Source: Chryseobacterium aahli
GTDB taxonomy: Bacteria; Bacteroidota; Bacteroidia; Flavobacteriales; Weeksellaceae
Length of the DNA stretch: 64,000 nt
Direction of reading: 5' to 3'
Assembly: GCF_022699665.1 (NCBI RefSeq)
Contig: NZ_JALDNB010000004.1
Span: forward strand, 248,001-312,000
Part shown: in pieces, positions 29,810-37,915 of the stretch
Numbering within the stretch: the first letter of the stretch is position 1
Layout of the letters: each line of letters begins with the position of its first letter
Position numbers and translations under genes: made by a program
The notes under the pieces: generated by a model
Told to the model about the DNA's origin: nothing
What the model saw: only the letters and a program-made list of their open reading frames with translations
The model's database searches: none

Positions 29810-30853
29810 TTAAAACAGCCTCAACTGCTGCTCCCTCGTCCCCGTAAAACCATCCGTTGAAAGTTTCGGAAATTGTTTTCCGTCAAAATATTTTTTTCTT
29901 CCAATCTTAAAAGTGTTATGAATCATTTCAGCAATGTTTCCTTCACCTTTATGCCTGTCAAAAATTCTTTTATCACCAAATTTTCCGCCACGCATTGAGC
30001 GAATAAGGTTTAAAACTTTTTGTGCCCTGTCAGGAAAAGCATCTTCAATCCATTTCACAAAAACAGGTTCTACGGTGTCATTTAATCTAACTAAAGTATA
30101 GCCAAAACTTTGTGCTCCCGCATCTGAAATGGCTTTTAAAATAGCCAAAGGCTCATCACTATTTAACCCCGGAATAATTGGAGCTACCATGACATGAGTA
30201 GGAATTCCGCTTTGAGAAAGAATCTCTACCGCCTTCAGTTTATTTTTTGAAGAACTGGTTCTGGGTTCCATTTTTCTTCGAAGATCCTCGTTGATGGTCG
30301 GAATGCTTAATGAAACTGAGACTAAGTTTTGTTCAGCCATCGGTTTCAGAATATCTAAATCCCTCAAAACTAAAGCATTTTTTGTAAGTACATTGACAGG
30401 ATGTCTGTAATCAAGACAAACTTGCAGAATTTTTCGGGTAATTTCAAATTGTCTTTCGGCAGGTTGATAACAGTCGGTGTTTCCGGAAAGCAAAATCGGT
30501 TCTGGTTTGTATCCCTTTTTTTTGAAAAATTTCTCTAATAATTCCGGAGCATTTTTTTTGACCATGATTTTCCTCTCAAAATCAATTCCGGCGCTGTAAC
30601 CCCAGTATTCATGCGTGGGTCTGGCGAAACAATAAGAACATCCGTGTTCGCAGCCCTGATAAGGATTCATAGAATATTCCATCGGCAAATCTTCACTTTT
30701 CACCTGATTCACAATAGTTTTTGGGAAAACTTCCGTGAAAGTAGTTTTCATAGTTTCAAAATCCTCATCTTCAGGTTCAAAGGTATATCTGTCGAAACGG
30801 TTGATTACATTTCGCTGAGCACCTTGTCCTTTTATGATATTTTCGTTCTGCAT
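29810..30853 (-). CDS. PA0069-type radical SAM protein
   Basis: A 347-residue radical SAM protein with the cluster motif CEHGCSYC in MNPYQGCEHGCSYCFARPTH, then GIDFERKIMVKKN, ILLSGNTDCYQPAE and SIPTINEDLRRKMEPRT. It belongs to the group labelled PA0069 / Rv2578c, related to spore photoproduct lyase, whose function is not firmly established. The longest frame starts at 30937, but its first 28 codons are hydrophobic and unlike the family; the ATG at 30853 (MQNENIIKGQGAQRNVINRF) is preferred. It stands alone between terminators. Confidence 0.88.
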   Translation of the reverse strand: MQNENIIKGQGAQRNVINRFDRYTFEPEDEDFETMKTTFTEVFPKTIVNQVKSEDLPMEYSMNPYQGCEHGCSYCFARPTHEYWGYSAGIDFERKIMVKKNAPELLEKFFKKKGYKPEPILLSGNTDCYQPAERQFEITRKILQVCLDYRHPVNVLTKNALVLRDLDILKPMAEQNLVSVSLSIPTINEDLRRKMEPRTSSSKNKLKAVEILSQSGIPTHVMVAPIIPGLNSDEPLAILKAISDAGAQSFGYTLVRLNDTVEPVFVKWIEDAFPDRAQKVLNLIRSMRGGKFGDKRIFDRHKGEGNIAEMIHNTFKIGRKKYFDGKQFPKLSTDGFTGTREQQLRLF

Positions 30854-30919
30854 TTCTGATGTAAAATTATAAACCTTTGGTTGGAAAATAATGAGTTTTA
30901 AGAAGAAAGTTTTCCACAA

Positions 30920-30960
30920 AAAAAAATCCAACACCAAAAAAAAATGGATGCTGGATTTTA
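30920..30960 (-). terminator. Terminator of the small membrane protein gene
   Basis: AAAATCCA / TGGATTTT arms with further partial pairing inside; a run of nine T residues follows on the minus strand. Confidence 0.65.
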
Positions 30961-30993
30961 AAAATTTATATCTTACTACTACTTGCTTATATC

Positions 30994-31185
30994 TTATTTG
31001 AAAGCATAAAATTCTATTCCATGATCATCGTCTTCAGAATTTTTGTCAAAATGTCTGTGATGGTCAGAATAATATTCGCTGTATTTTTTATGCTTTTTAC
31101 TTAATATTTTTTTAACGCTTAAAAAGCTAAGCACCGCCAAGAGACCAACTCCTCCCGCAAGTAAAACTCCTACTTCTTTTTTCAT
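30994..31185 (-). CDS. Small single-span membrane protein
   Basis: A 63-residue protein read from the ATG giving MKKEVGVLLAGGVGLLAVLSF; a longer frame from 31263 adds 26 unconvincing codons. Residues 5-27 form one membrane helix with a GG/GxG face, followed by a Lys-rich stop-transfer region and an acidic, His/Tyr/Asp-rich tail (YYSDHHRHFDKNSEDDDHG). The family is not recognised. Similar short YtxH-like proteins occur in Bacteroidota. A terminator follows and no partner gene is evident. Confidence 0.6.
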   Translation of the reverse strand: MKKEVGVLLAGGVGLLAVLSFLSVKKILSKKHKKYSEYYSDHHRHFDKNSEDDDHGIEFYAFK

Positions 31186-31365
31186 ATTTAGTACAATTTT
31201 GTAATATGATCTATCAAATAGTATACCTTTTTCACCCACTGTCATTATAATTTTTGTTAACATTAGAACCAGGTAATGAGATTATACAATTAACTTATAA
31301 ACCATGTTATGGTTTGAAAATTGTACTTATCTATTTAACTTACACGCAATAAAAAATTAATTATT

Positions 31366-31716
31366 ATGGAAAATCCGGAAAACATCGACAGAATGACCAC
31401 ATTAAGCCAAGTTATGGAAAGATTACGAGAAAGAGGCATTCACAGAGAGTTCAGAATGAATGATTCTTGTGAAATGAGATATGAAGATTCAGACAAAAAT
31501 TATCAGCCCAACGAACTGACCATTTTAAAAACCTATCGTTTTGAAGGTGACAGCAACCCCGATGATAGTGCCGTTTTGTACGTGCTCGAAGATAATTCAG
31601 GAAATAAAGGCATCATCATCGATTCTTACGGTGCAGACAGCAATTATCCCGGACAAGAATTTGATACTTTTTTACGAGATATCCCAGTTAACGAAAGTGA
31701 AGAATATAATTTTTAA
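31366..31716 (+). CDS. Conserved flavobacterial protein of unknown function
   Basis: A 116-residue soluble acidic protein beginning MENPENIDRMTTLSQVMERL, with ILKTYRFEGDSNPDDSAVLY and IIDSYGADSNYPGQEF as striking strings. I recall such proteins as widespread in Flavobacteriia and sometimes named phosphoribosylpyrophosphate synthetase, but at this length with no PRPP-binding loop that label is not supported. There is no signal peptide or membrane span. It is monocistronic and converges on the AsmA-like gene, with a shared hairpin between them. Confidence 0.7.
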   Translation: MENPENIDRMTTLSQVMERLRERGIHREFRMNDSCEMRYEDSDKNYQPNELTILKTYRFEGDSNPDDSAVLYVLEDNSGNKGIIIDSYGADSNYPGQEFDTFLRDIPVNESEEYNF

Positions 31717-31740
31717 TTAAATTTAAATAAGATAAATATG

Positions 31741-31775
31741 CCCGAAGCCTAATCAGTTTCGGGATTTTCTTTTTT
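31741..31775 (+). terminator. Terminator after the 116-residue protein gene
   Basis: CCCGAA / TTCGGG stem with a ten-base loop and a T-rich run, overlapping the last codons of the converging AsmA-like gene. Confidence 0.65.
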
Positions 31776-34433
31776 GTTAAAGACTTTTCTGAAAATTCCT
31801 TTTTTCTCTTTTGGTTTTTCAGCTTCTGTTTTTTGAGTAGATTTTACTGCTTTAGAAATATCTTTTTTAGCTTCCTTTACTGAAGCCTTCGCATCTTTAA
31901 AGGTATTTTTCACCTCTTTTACCGTTTCCTTGGTTTTTTCAACGGTCTTTTTAGTTTTATCGATATCAATCCCAATCAGGGTTTTCTTCAAGCCATCTTC
32001 AATACCTTTCCAAAACAGATTAAAGAATGATTTTGTAGGATCTCTTTCCACATTTTCCACTGTGACCGATTCCGGAAATTTTCCTGAATCTGATTTAACG
32101 AAAATATTCACTACAGCACTTAAAACCCCTTTTTTCTTTTTGCTGTCTTTATCTAATATGGAAACTTTCAAATCTTTGTGTTTAAGATTAAAAGTTCCGC
32201 CGATACCTTTCGGATTTCCTTTAAAATTAAATAACATCTCCTGAATCGTTCCGGTAGCGGTAACACTCATATAAGGAACCACAAACGCATTCAGCGCCAC
32301 TGCCGGAATATTATTCAGTTTTCCTGCAATGGTAAAGCGATCACTCTGATCTGCCGTATTGAATCCCCAGTTGACAGAAAGCAGCGAACTTTCCATAAAT
32401 GTACAGTCTATTTTGATGTCAACCTGAGTGGGTTTGCCTTTCATTTTGGCAGAGTTCAGATTTTTTACGTTCATATTGAAATTGGTAAACGTCAGTTTTC
32501 CTGGTCCGCTGCTCTTCGGTGTATCTTCTTCGTATTCTAAAACTGAATTTTTCAGTTGAAGCTGATCAATAAGCATTGGAATTTTTATCGTTCTCAAAAG
32601 TCTTGAATACAATAACTTTTCCTTCGGATCGTCAGCTGGAATTTTACTCCTGAAAATATTGGCATTGGCAGATAAAATAGTCACATTCGTCGCATGAAGG
32701 AATTGATTTTCAGAGAAAAAATCCCATTCCCCGACGAAGTTCACCTGATTTGCTTTTAAATCATATAAATCGCTTTCAACCGGAATCATTCTGATAAACT
32801 GCGCTCTTGAAACAAGCGGTTTCATCGCAAACTGATCCAGTTTTATTTTATTTTTATCAAACGCTAAAGCGGCAACCGTCATATTGTAAAATTTCGTTTT
32901 GTAGGCGAAATTTTTCGTTGTCAGTGTATAATCTTTAATTTTAACAGCCAATCCGCCGTTCTTTGGTTTCTCGCTGAGTTCAATATCTTTTATGGAAGCG
33001 TTTAAATCATTAAAAGTAAGTGGCTGGTTTGCTTTATCGTACGTAATATTTGAATTTTTCAGATTGACATTTTTAATGACAATAGGAAATTGAATTCCAT
33101 CAAAATTTGATTTCTTAACAGACTTTGCCGTTCCTGCAGTTATAGTTCCGTTCACTTGATTAACCAAAACATCCTGAACATCGAGATTAAGTTTTTTATC
33201 AATAATTTCCCATTTATTGATATTAAAAGCAATCTGATTTGCCTTAAGATTCATTGAAGTTTTGTCTGATCCCAAATCGTTTGGCACAACCGAGACATTT
33301 CTGATGTCACCTTTTTTCGGACTTAATGCAATGCTTTCTACGTTGATGTTCTGATGGTTAAAAAACTGAATATCTCTCCCAGAAAAATTAAAATCCTTGT
33401 ATCGTAAAGGAATCATTTCATCAGAAGTTTCTTTACCGAACTCAATATTTTTAATATTTAAATTAACGTTTTTCGCAAACAAAAGTTTATTCCCATCAGG
33501 TTTATTCACCTGAATGAGGGCATTATTTAATTTAAAATTATCAAGGCTTAATTCAAAATTAGTCGGCTTTTTTACTTTATCTGGAATTGCATTGGTGGTA
33601 TAAACTAAAATATTCGGGTTCTGAAAAGTAGCATTCGTGAGAGAAACTTTATTATCCTTTAAAACAACATCTTTAAAATCAATTTTCTGGATCGTTGCCG
33701 ATATCAATTGCTTTTTCTTCGGATAAATTTTCCTGAAGTTTTCAAAATCAATGATTGGCGCAAGTTGAAGTTGATCAATAGAAACCTGCCCATTCGTTGT
33801 TGTAATTTTATTAATTTTTAAAGTATAAATATCATCAGGCTGAAAGAAAAAACTTGTCCCTTTGATGCTGTATTGGTCAAAAACAAAAGGAAGTTTATCT
33901 TGTACAGACTCTTCTGTCATCTGAAGAGTCTCAACAATTAAATCTAAATCATCAACAGAAAAAAACTTTTGCTTAGTATGCTTAAATACCTGAATCGTTC
34001 CGTTGTTGATTCTGATGTTTTCAAAATCAAGCGGAGTGGTGTTTTTTTCTTTTTTCTTGTCTTTAGGTTTCGCTAAAATGATATTTAGATTAGGCTTTGC
34101 CAGATAAATATCTGATGTACTTATTTTTTTATTAAAAATCGCATCGTAAATTCCTAAACGGCTAATTTTCAAGGTATCAATCGTTCCCTGAAAACCTATA
34201 ATATTTACATTTTGTGGGTTCTTATTGTTGACGGTAATTCCTGTCGCAAAAATATTTCCGGTTCCCAAATCTACGTTCAAAGATTTGTACGAAACTTTAT
34301 AGTCTGTATTTTTCTTGATATAATCAGGAAGCTGGGTTTTTAGCCAAATGTTGATTGCTAAGTTGGCAATCAGAATAAGCCCGAATACAATTCCAAGACC
34401 TATTATTAGCTTCTTAACCCAGGGTTTTTTCAT
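31749..34433 (-). CDS. AsmA/DUF748-like envelope protein
   Basis: An 894-residue protein with one N-terminal membrane span (VKKLIIGLGIVFGLILIANLAINIWL) and a very long beta-rich body of repeated segments such as LDNFKLNNALIQVNKPDGNK and FKDVVLKDNKVSLTNATFQN, typical of AsmA-like/DUF748 proteins of the repeating beta-groove type. Related proteins bridge inner and outer membranes and carry lipids or help outer-membrane assembly. The C-terminal 100 residues are a Lys-rich coiled coil (KTVEKTKETVKEVKNTFKDA), which is an unusual addition. The DUF2797 gene lies 16 bases upstream in the same direction. Confidence 0.8.
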   Translation of the reverse strand: MKKPWVKKLIIGLGIVFGLILIANLAINIWLKTQLPDYIKKNTDYKVSYKSLNVDLGTGNIFATGITVNNKNPQNVNIIGFQGTIDTLKISRLGIYDAIFNKKISTSDIYLAKPNLNIILAKPKDKKKEKNTTPLDFENIRINNGTIQVFKHTKQKFFSVDDLDLIVETLQMTEESVQDKLPFVFDQYSIKGTSFFFQPDDIYTLKINKITTTNGQVSIDQLQLAPIIDFENFRKIYPKKKQLISATIQKIDFKDVVLKDNKVSLTNATFQNPNILVYTTNAIPDKVKKPTNFELSLDNFKLNNALIQVNKPDGNKLLFAKNVNLNIKNIEFGKETSDEMIPLRYKDFNFSGRDIQFFNHQNINVESIALSPKKGDIRNVSVVPNDLGSDKTSMNLKANQIAFNINKWEIIDKKLNLDVQDVLVNQVNGTITAGTAKSVKKSNFDGIQFPIVIKNVNLKNSNITYDKANQPLTFNDLNASIKDIELSEKPKNGGLAVKIKDYTLTTKNFAYKTKFYNMTVAALAFDKNKIKLDQFAMKPLVSRAQFIRMIPVESDLYDLKANQVNFVGEWDFFSENQFLHATNVTILSANANIFRSKIPADDPKEKLLYSRLLRTIKIPMLIDQLQLKNSVLEYEEDTPKSSGPGKLTFTNFNMNVKNLNSAKMKGKPTQVDIKIDCTFMESSLLSVNWGFNTADQSDRFTIAGKLNNIPAVALNAFVVPYMSVTATGTIQEMLFNFKGNPKGIGGTFNLKHKDLKVSILDKDSKKKKGVLSAVVNIFVKSDSGKFPESVTVENVERDPTKSFFNLFWKGIEDGLKKTLIGIDIDKTKKTVEKTKETVKEVKNTFKDAKASVKEAKKDISKAVKSTQKTEAEKPKEKKGIFRKVFNKKENPETD

Positions 34434-34449
34434 AATTATTTTTTTATTT

Positions 34450-35247
34450 TTAATTCCTCACTTCCAACTCGATCACATATCCTTCATGACCTCTTACATT
34501 CATAAAATTGCCACCTTCAAATGCTAAATACTGTCCTTTAATTCCAACAAGTCTTCCTGTAAACTCAGGTTTTTTGTCTAAAGTAAAAGAAGTCACTTTT
34601 TCAGGCTTTGAAAAAGGATAATCAAACTTCCACATATCTTCGCCTTCAGAATAAAACTTTTGGAAATCCTCAGGGAAATATTCTTTTATTTTCTGCTGAA
34701 AATCTGCCAAATCTACCTCATCTTCAAAATCATCCTGCAGCATTTTTCTCCAGTTGGTTTTGTCGGAAAGATGTTCTTTGAGGGCAACTTCTATCATTCC
34801 GGCTTCATAACGGTTTTCGGTTCTGGCTATCGGTAGAGCAAATGTTGCACCCTGATCAATCCATCTCGTCGGAATTTGTGTATTTCTCGTCACACCCACT
34901 TTCACATCACCTGTATAAGCTAGATATACGGTATGCGGCTGCAATTGGATTTCTTTTTCTACATCAAGATCACGCTCACCAATTCCTAAATGTGCGGTAG
35001 AAAGCTCCGGACGAATAATGGTATCACTGGCATAAGGACTTTCAAAAAAGCAGCTTTTGCAGAAACCCATTCTGTAAATTGTTTTATCTAAACCACAATT
35101 TACACATTGATAACCTGTATGTTTTATGCTTAGTTCCTTACCCAACAATTCGTTCATATGGATGAGATCACCCGAAAGATTCAGATAATATTGAATAGGT
35201 TGATCATTGAAACTCGTCATTTTTAAAATTTGCCCTTGAAACTGCAT
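34450..35247 (-). CDS. DUF2797 family zinc-ribbon protein
   Basis: A 265-residue protein whose N-terminal third holds a four-Cys zinc site (YQCVNCGLDKTIYRMGFCKSC) followed by a nuclease-like fold region: HTVYLAYTGDVKVGVTRNTQ and RWIDQGATFALPIARTENRYEAG resemble the GIY-YIG-type pattern seen in DUF2797 members. Function is unknown; the sequence suggests nucleic-acid binding. It precedes the AsmA-like gene by 16 bases and is probably co-transcribed with it, although a shared role is not obvious. Confidence 0.82.
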   Translation of the reverse strand: MQFQGQILKMTSFNDQPIQYYLNLSGDLIHMNELLGKELSIKHTGYQCVNCGLDKTIYRMGFCKSCFFESPYASDTIIRPELSTAHLGIGERDLDVEKEIQLQPHTVYLAYTGDVKVGVTRNTQIPTRWIDQGATFALPIARTENRYEAGMIEVALKEHLSDKTNWRKMLQDDFEDEVDLADFQQKIKEYFPEDFQKFYSEGEDMWKFDYPFSKPEKVTSFTLDKKPEFTGRLVGIKGQYLAFEGGNFMNVRGHEGYVIELEVRN

Positions 35248-35290
35248 ATTTGTTAACTTTTAAGTAAATATAAAATTTTAGAATCAGTTA

Positions 35291-36343
35291 TTATTCTTTT
35301 TTGGTTTTTAATCGTTCCATTTCTAGCTTTAATTCAGAAATTTGCGCCTGCATTTCGTGTATTTTTGCGGTTTCTGGATTTTGCTGTTTTGGTGAATACT
35401 GCCAAATAAGATGGATGTCTTTTACAAGACTATCGTGTTCGTCTAATCTGTTTTTGCTGATTGCTACACTGTCGTTTAATAATGTAATTTTTAAAAACTT
35501 CTCTCCCTTTTCCTCGAAAACTTCGTGACTGATAATAGCGAGTTCCGGATGGTTTTCTTTGATGGTTTTAATGTAACTTTCAGATCTTTCTTTAAGCTTT
35601 TCTTTTTCCCATTTTTTCTTTGTTAGTAGAATGCTTGGAATAAGAATTAAAGCAGAAATTAAGCTTATAAACAGAGACATTTTTTGGTTTTTAATCTTGT
35701 TTTTCTGAAGATAGTATTTTTGATAACCTAAAATAATACTGAGAATCCAAGTGCCTACTGCTATAAAAAAACAGTTGATTAAGTAAAAGTAAAATCCTCC
35801 CCAGAAATATTCCCAATTTCCATTGGCTATTCCGTATCCGGCGGTACAAAGTGGCGGAATGCATGCGGTAGAAACTGCAACTCCCGCAATTACTTTGATC
35901 GCTTCTTTTCTTACAATACCCAAAAACCATGCAAAACCTCCTAATAATGCTAAAAAACAGTCAAAAATAGTAGCTGTTTTAAAGCTTTCGAGTTGTGCGG
36001 TTTCTGAATGAAAAGGTGTGATGAAAAAATACAATGCAGACGAGCAAAGTGCCACGACAATCATTAGTGCCCAATTGATAATGCCTAAACGCATCAAATG
36101 TCTGTTACCAATCGAAAAGCCGAATGCCGCGCCCACGATGGGACCCATTAAAGGTGATATCAACATCGCACCAATTACCGCTGCCGGACTGTTGATATTT
36201 AGACCTATACAGGCAATACCCATCGAGATGACCAAAAGCCAAAGATTGTGACCTCGAAAGAAAATGCCTTCCTCAATCTCATTAAAGGTAAAATCTTCTT
36301 CTTCCTCTTTCGGTAAAGCAAAAAGTTTTTGAAAATTAATCAT
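35291..36343 (-). CDS. DUF389 family membrane protein
   Basis: A 350-residue membrane protein with the DUF389 core: FFRGHNLWLLVISMGIACIG, then AAVIGAMLISPLMGPIVGAA, and VAVSTACIPPLCTAGYG. About six spans occupy residues 30-240, followed by a soluble C-terminal domain ending in a coiled coil (IHEMQAQISELKLEMERL). The family is of unknown transport or sensing function. The frame could begin at a TTG one codon earlier, but the ATG at 36343 is preferred. A TAnnTTTG element (36361-36368, minus strand) lies 17 bases upstream. The gene is divergent from the epimerase gene. Confidence 0.85.
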   Translation of the reverse strand: MINFQKLFALPKEEEEDFTFNEIEEGIFFRGHNLWLLVISMGIACIGLNINSPAAVIGAMLISPLMGPIVGAAFGFSIGNRHLMRLGIINWALMIVVALCSSALYFFITPFHSETAQLESFKTATIFDCFLALLGGFAWFLGIVRKEAIKVIAGVAVSTACIPPLCTAGYGIANGNWEYFWGGFYFYLINCFFIAVGTWILSIILGYQKYYLQKNKIKNQKMSLFISLISALILIPSILLTKKKWEKEKLKERSESYIKTIKENHPELAIISHEVFEEKGEKFLKITLLNDSVAISKNRLDEHDSLVKDIHLIWQYSPKQQNPETAKIHEMQAQISELKLEMERLKTKKE

Positions 36344-36360
36344 CAATTCAGTTTAAAAAA

Positions 36361-36368
36361 CAAAAGTA
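36361..36368 (-). promoter_or_regulatory. -7 promoter element of the DUF389 gene
   Basis: TACTTTTG on the minus strand, an exact TAnnTTTG match upstream of the 36343 start. Confidence 0.5.
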
Positions 36369-36394
36369 AGAAAAGAGCATTCAACTATTATTAA

Positions 36395-36402
36395 TAAATT
36401 TG
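36395..36402 (+). promoter_or_regulatory. -7 promoter element of the epimerase gene
   Basis: TAAATTTG, exact TAnnTTTG match, 18 bases before the ATG at 36421. It overlaps the TTG that would extend the frame upstream, which argues against that longer start. Confidence 0.55.
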
Positions 36403-36420
36403 TCTTCTAAAAAAATACAC

Positions 36421-37443
36421 ATGACGTATCTCGTTACGGGAGGAAGCGGATTTATTGGTTCTCACTTGATAGAAGAATTATTGAAACACGGACATTCTGT
36501 CATAAACATTGACAATTTTGATGATTTCTATGATTATAAGGTGAAAATTAAAAATACTTTAGATTCTATTGAAAAAAATATTGATTTTGAATTTTCTGAT
36601 AAAGAAAGCGATATCCAAAATTTGATTTCTACATCAAAATCAGAACGTTACACTTTATATTATCAGGATATCAGGGACAAAAAAGGTTTGGAAAAAATAT
36701 TTAAAAATCATCAGTTTGATTTAATTATTCATCTAGCTGCACTTGCCGGAGTTCGACCATCTATCGAAAGACCTTTAGAATATGAGGAAGTCAATGTTCG
36801 AGGAACAATGAATCTTTGGGAACTGTGCAATCAGTTTGGAAATAAAAAATTCGTTTGCGCTTCTTCCTCAAGTGTTTACGGAAACAATGAGAAAACTCCT
36901 TTTTCAGAAACCGATAATGTAGACCAGCCTATTTCCCCTTACGCTGCAACCAAAAAATGTGGTGAAATCTTAGGTCATGTTTATCACAGCTTGTATTATA
37001 TCGATATGATTCAGCTAAGGTTTTTTACCGTTTATGGACCGAGACAAAGACCTGATCTAGCGATACATAAATTCACAAAACTGATTTCAGAAGATAAAGA
37101 AATCCCTTTCTACGGCGACGGAAACACCGCTAGAGATTACACATACATCGACGATATCATTGATGGAATTGTGAAATCAATTGATTATTTAGAAAAGAAT
37201 TCTAAAGTGTACGAAATTATTAATCTGGGGGAAAGCGAAGTCATCAAGTTGTCTGAAATGTTGTCTGCTATCGAGCAAAATCTTGACAAAATTGCCATAA
37301 AAAAAATACTGCCAATGCAGCAGGGCGATGTGCAGAAAACCAATGCTGACATTACAAAAGCTAGAAATCTGCTTGGTTACGCCCCTACAACAAACTTCCA
37401 AAATGGCACAAAAAAATTTGTGGAATGGTTTTTGAGAAAATGA
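36421..37443 (+). CDS. NAD-dependent sugar-nucleotide epimerase (UDP-glucuronate 4-epimerase-like)
   Basis: A 340-residue short-chain dehydrogenase-type epimerase/dehydratase. The NAD-binding loop is TGGSGFIGSHLIEELLKHGH at the N-terminus, followed by IHLAALAGVRPSIERPLEYEEVNV, the catalytic Ser in CASSSSVYG, the YxxxK pair in YAATKK, and RFFTVYGPRQRPDLAIHKF, which resembles UDP-glucuronate 4-epimerases. It should act in making surface polysaccharide precursors, but no glycosyltransferase or polysaccharide genes surround it. The frame could start at a TTG 21 bases upstream; the ATG at 36421 (MTYLVTGG) fits the family and leaves the promoter outside the gene. Confidence 0.88.
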   Translation: MTYLVTGGSGFIGSHLIEELLKHGHSVINIDNFDDFYDYKVKIKNTLDSIEKNIDFEFSDKESDIQNLISTSKSERYTLYYQDIRDKKGLEKIFKNHQFDLIIHLAALAGVRPSIERPLEYEEVNVRGTMNLWELCNQFGNKKFVCASSSSVYGNNEKTPFSETDNVDQPISPYAATKKCGEILGHVYHSLYYIDMIQLRFFTVYGPRQRPDLAIHKFTKLISEDKEIPFYGDGNTARDYTYIDDIIDGIVKSIDYLEKNSKVYEIINLGESEVIKLSEMLSAIEQNLDKIAIKKILPMQQGDVQKTNADITKARNLLGYAPTTNFQNGTKKFVEWFLRK

Positions 37444-37557
37444 CATCAACCTACCGCAATCACGCTCACAAAAGCATTTGCAGTAAACATAGACAAAATT
37501 TAATAAAAGAATTGAAAATCAAATCATAAAAAAAGTTTATAATATAACCTATTTTTA

Positions 37558-37565
37558 TACTTTTG
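37558..37565 (+). promoter_or_regulatory. -7 promoter element of the DUF2795 gene
   Basis: TACTTTTG, exact TAnnTTTG match, 15 bases before the ATG at 37581. Confidence 0.55.
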
Positions 37566-37580
37566 CAAAAAATAAAAATT

Positions 37581-37802
37581 ATGTACTGGACATTAGAATT
37601 AGCTTCATACCTAAGCGACGCACCTTGGCCGATGACAAAGGCAGAACTTATCGACTACGCAATCAGAACTGGTGCACCAATGGAAGTTGTAGAAAACCTT
37701 CAGGCTATTGAAGACGAAGGAGAGGTTTACGACGCTATTGATGAAATATGGGCCGACTATCCTACGGACGAAGATTATCTTTGGAACGAGGACGAATATT
37801 AA
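37581..37802 (+). CDS. DUF2795 family small acidic protein
   Basis: A 73-residue protein beginning MYWTLELASYLSDAPWPMTK and ending in a very acidic tail (DEIWADYPTDEDYLWNEDEY). The sequence around KAELIDYAIRTGAPMEVVENL is the helical DUF2795 core. A frame six codons longer exists, but those codons overlap the promoter element. As I recall, it commonly precedes secA in Flavobacteriia, as here. The function is not known. There is no signal peptide. Confidence 0.8.
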   Translation: MYWTLELASYLSDAPWPMTKAELIDYAIRTGAPMEVVENLQAIEDEGEVYDAIDEIWADYPTDEDYLWNEDEY

Positions 37803-37811
37803 TAAAAGCAT

Positions 37812-37895
37812 TAGGCTTTAGGCAATACGCTTAAAGCTTTTTCAGTAATAACATACACCATCGAGTGTAATTTAATACGCTTAAAGCCTGAGGTT
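37812..37895 (+). repeat. Short direct repeats before secA
   Basis: AATACGCTTAAAGC occurs at 37824-37837 and again at 37874-37887, 50 bases apart, with related GGCTTTAGGC and GCTTAAA pieces around them. It looks like a small intergenic repeat element. Confidence 0.55.
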
Positions 37896-37915
37896 TTGAG
37901 CTTAAAACAAATTCT

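Noticed and set aside
30854..30937. 28 extra codons for the PA0069-type radical SAM protein
   Set aside because: The added segment is hydrophobic, unlike the family N-terminus, and MQNENIIKGQGAQ is a normal start.
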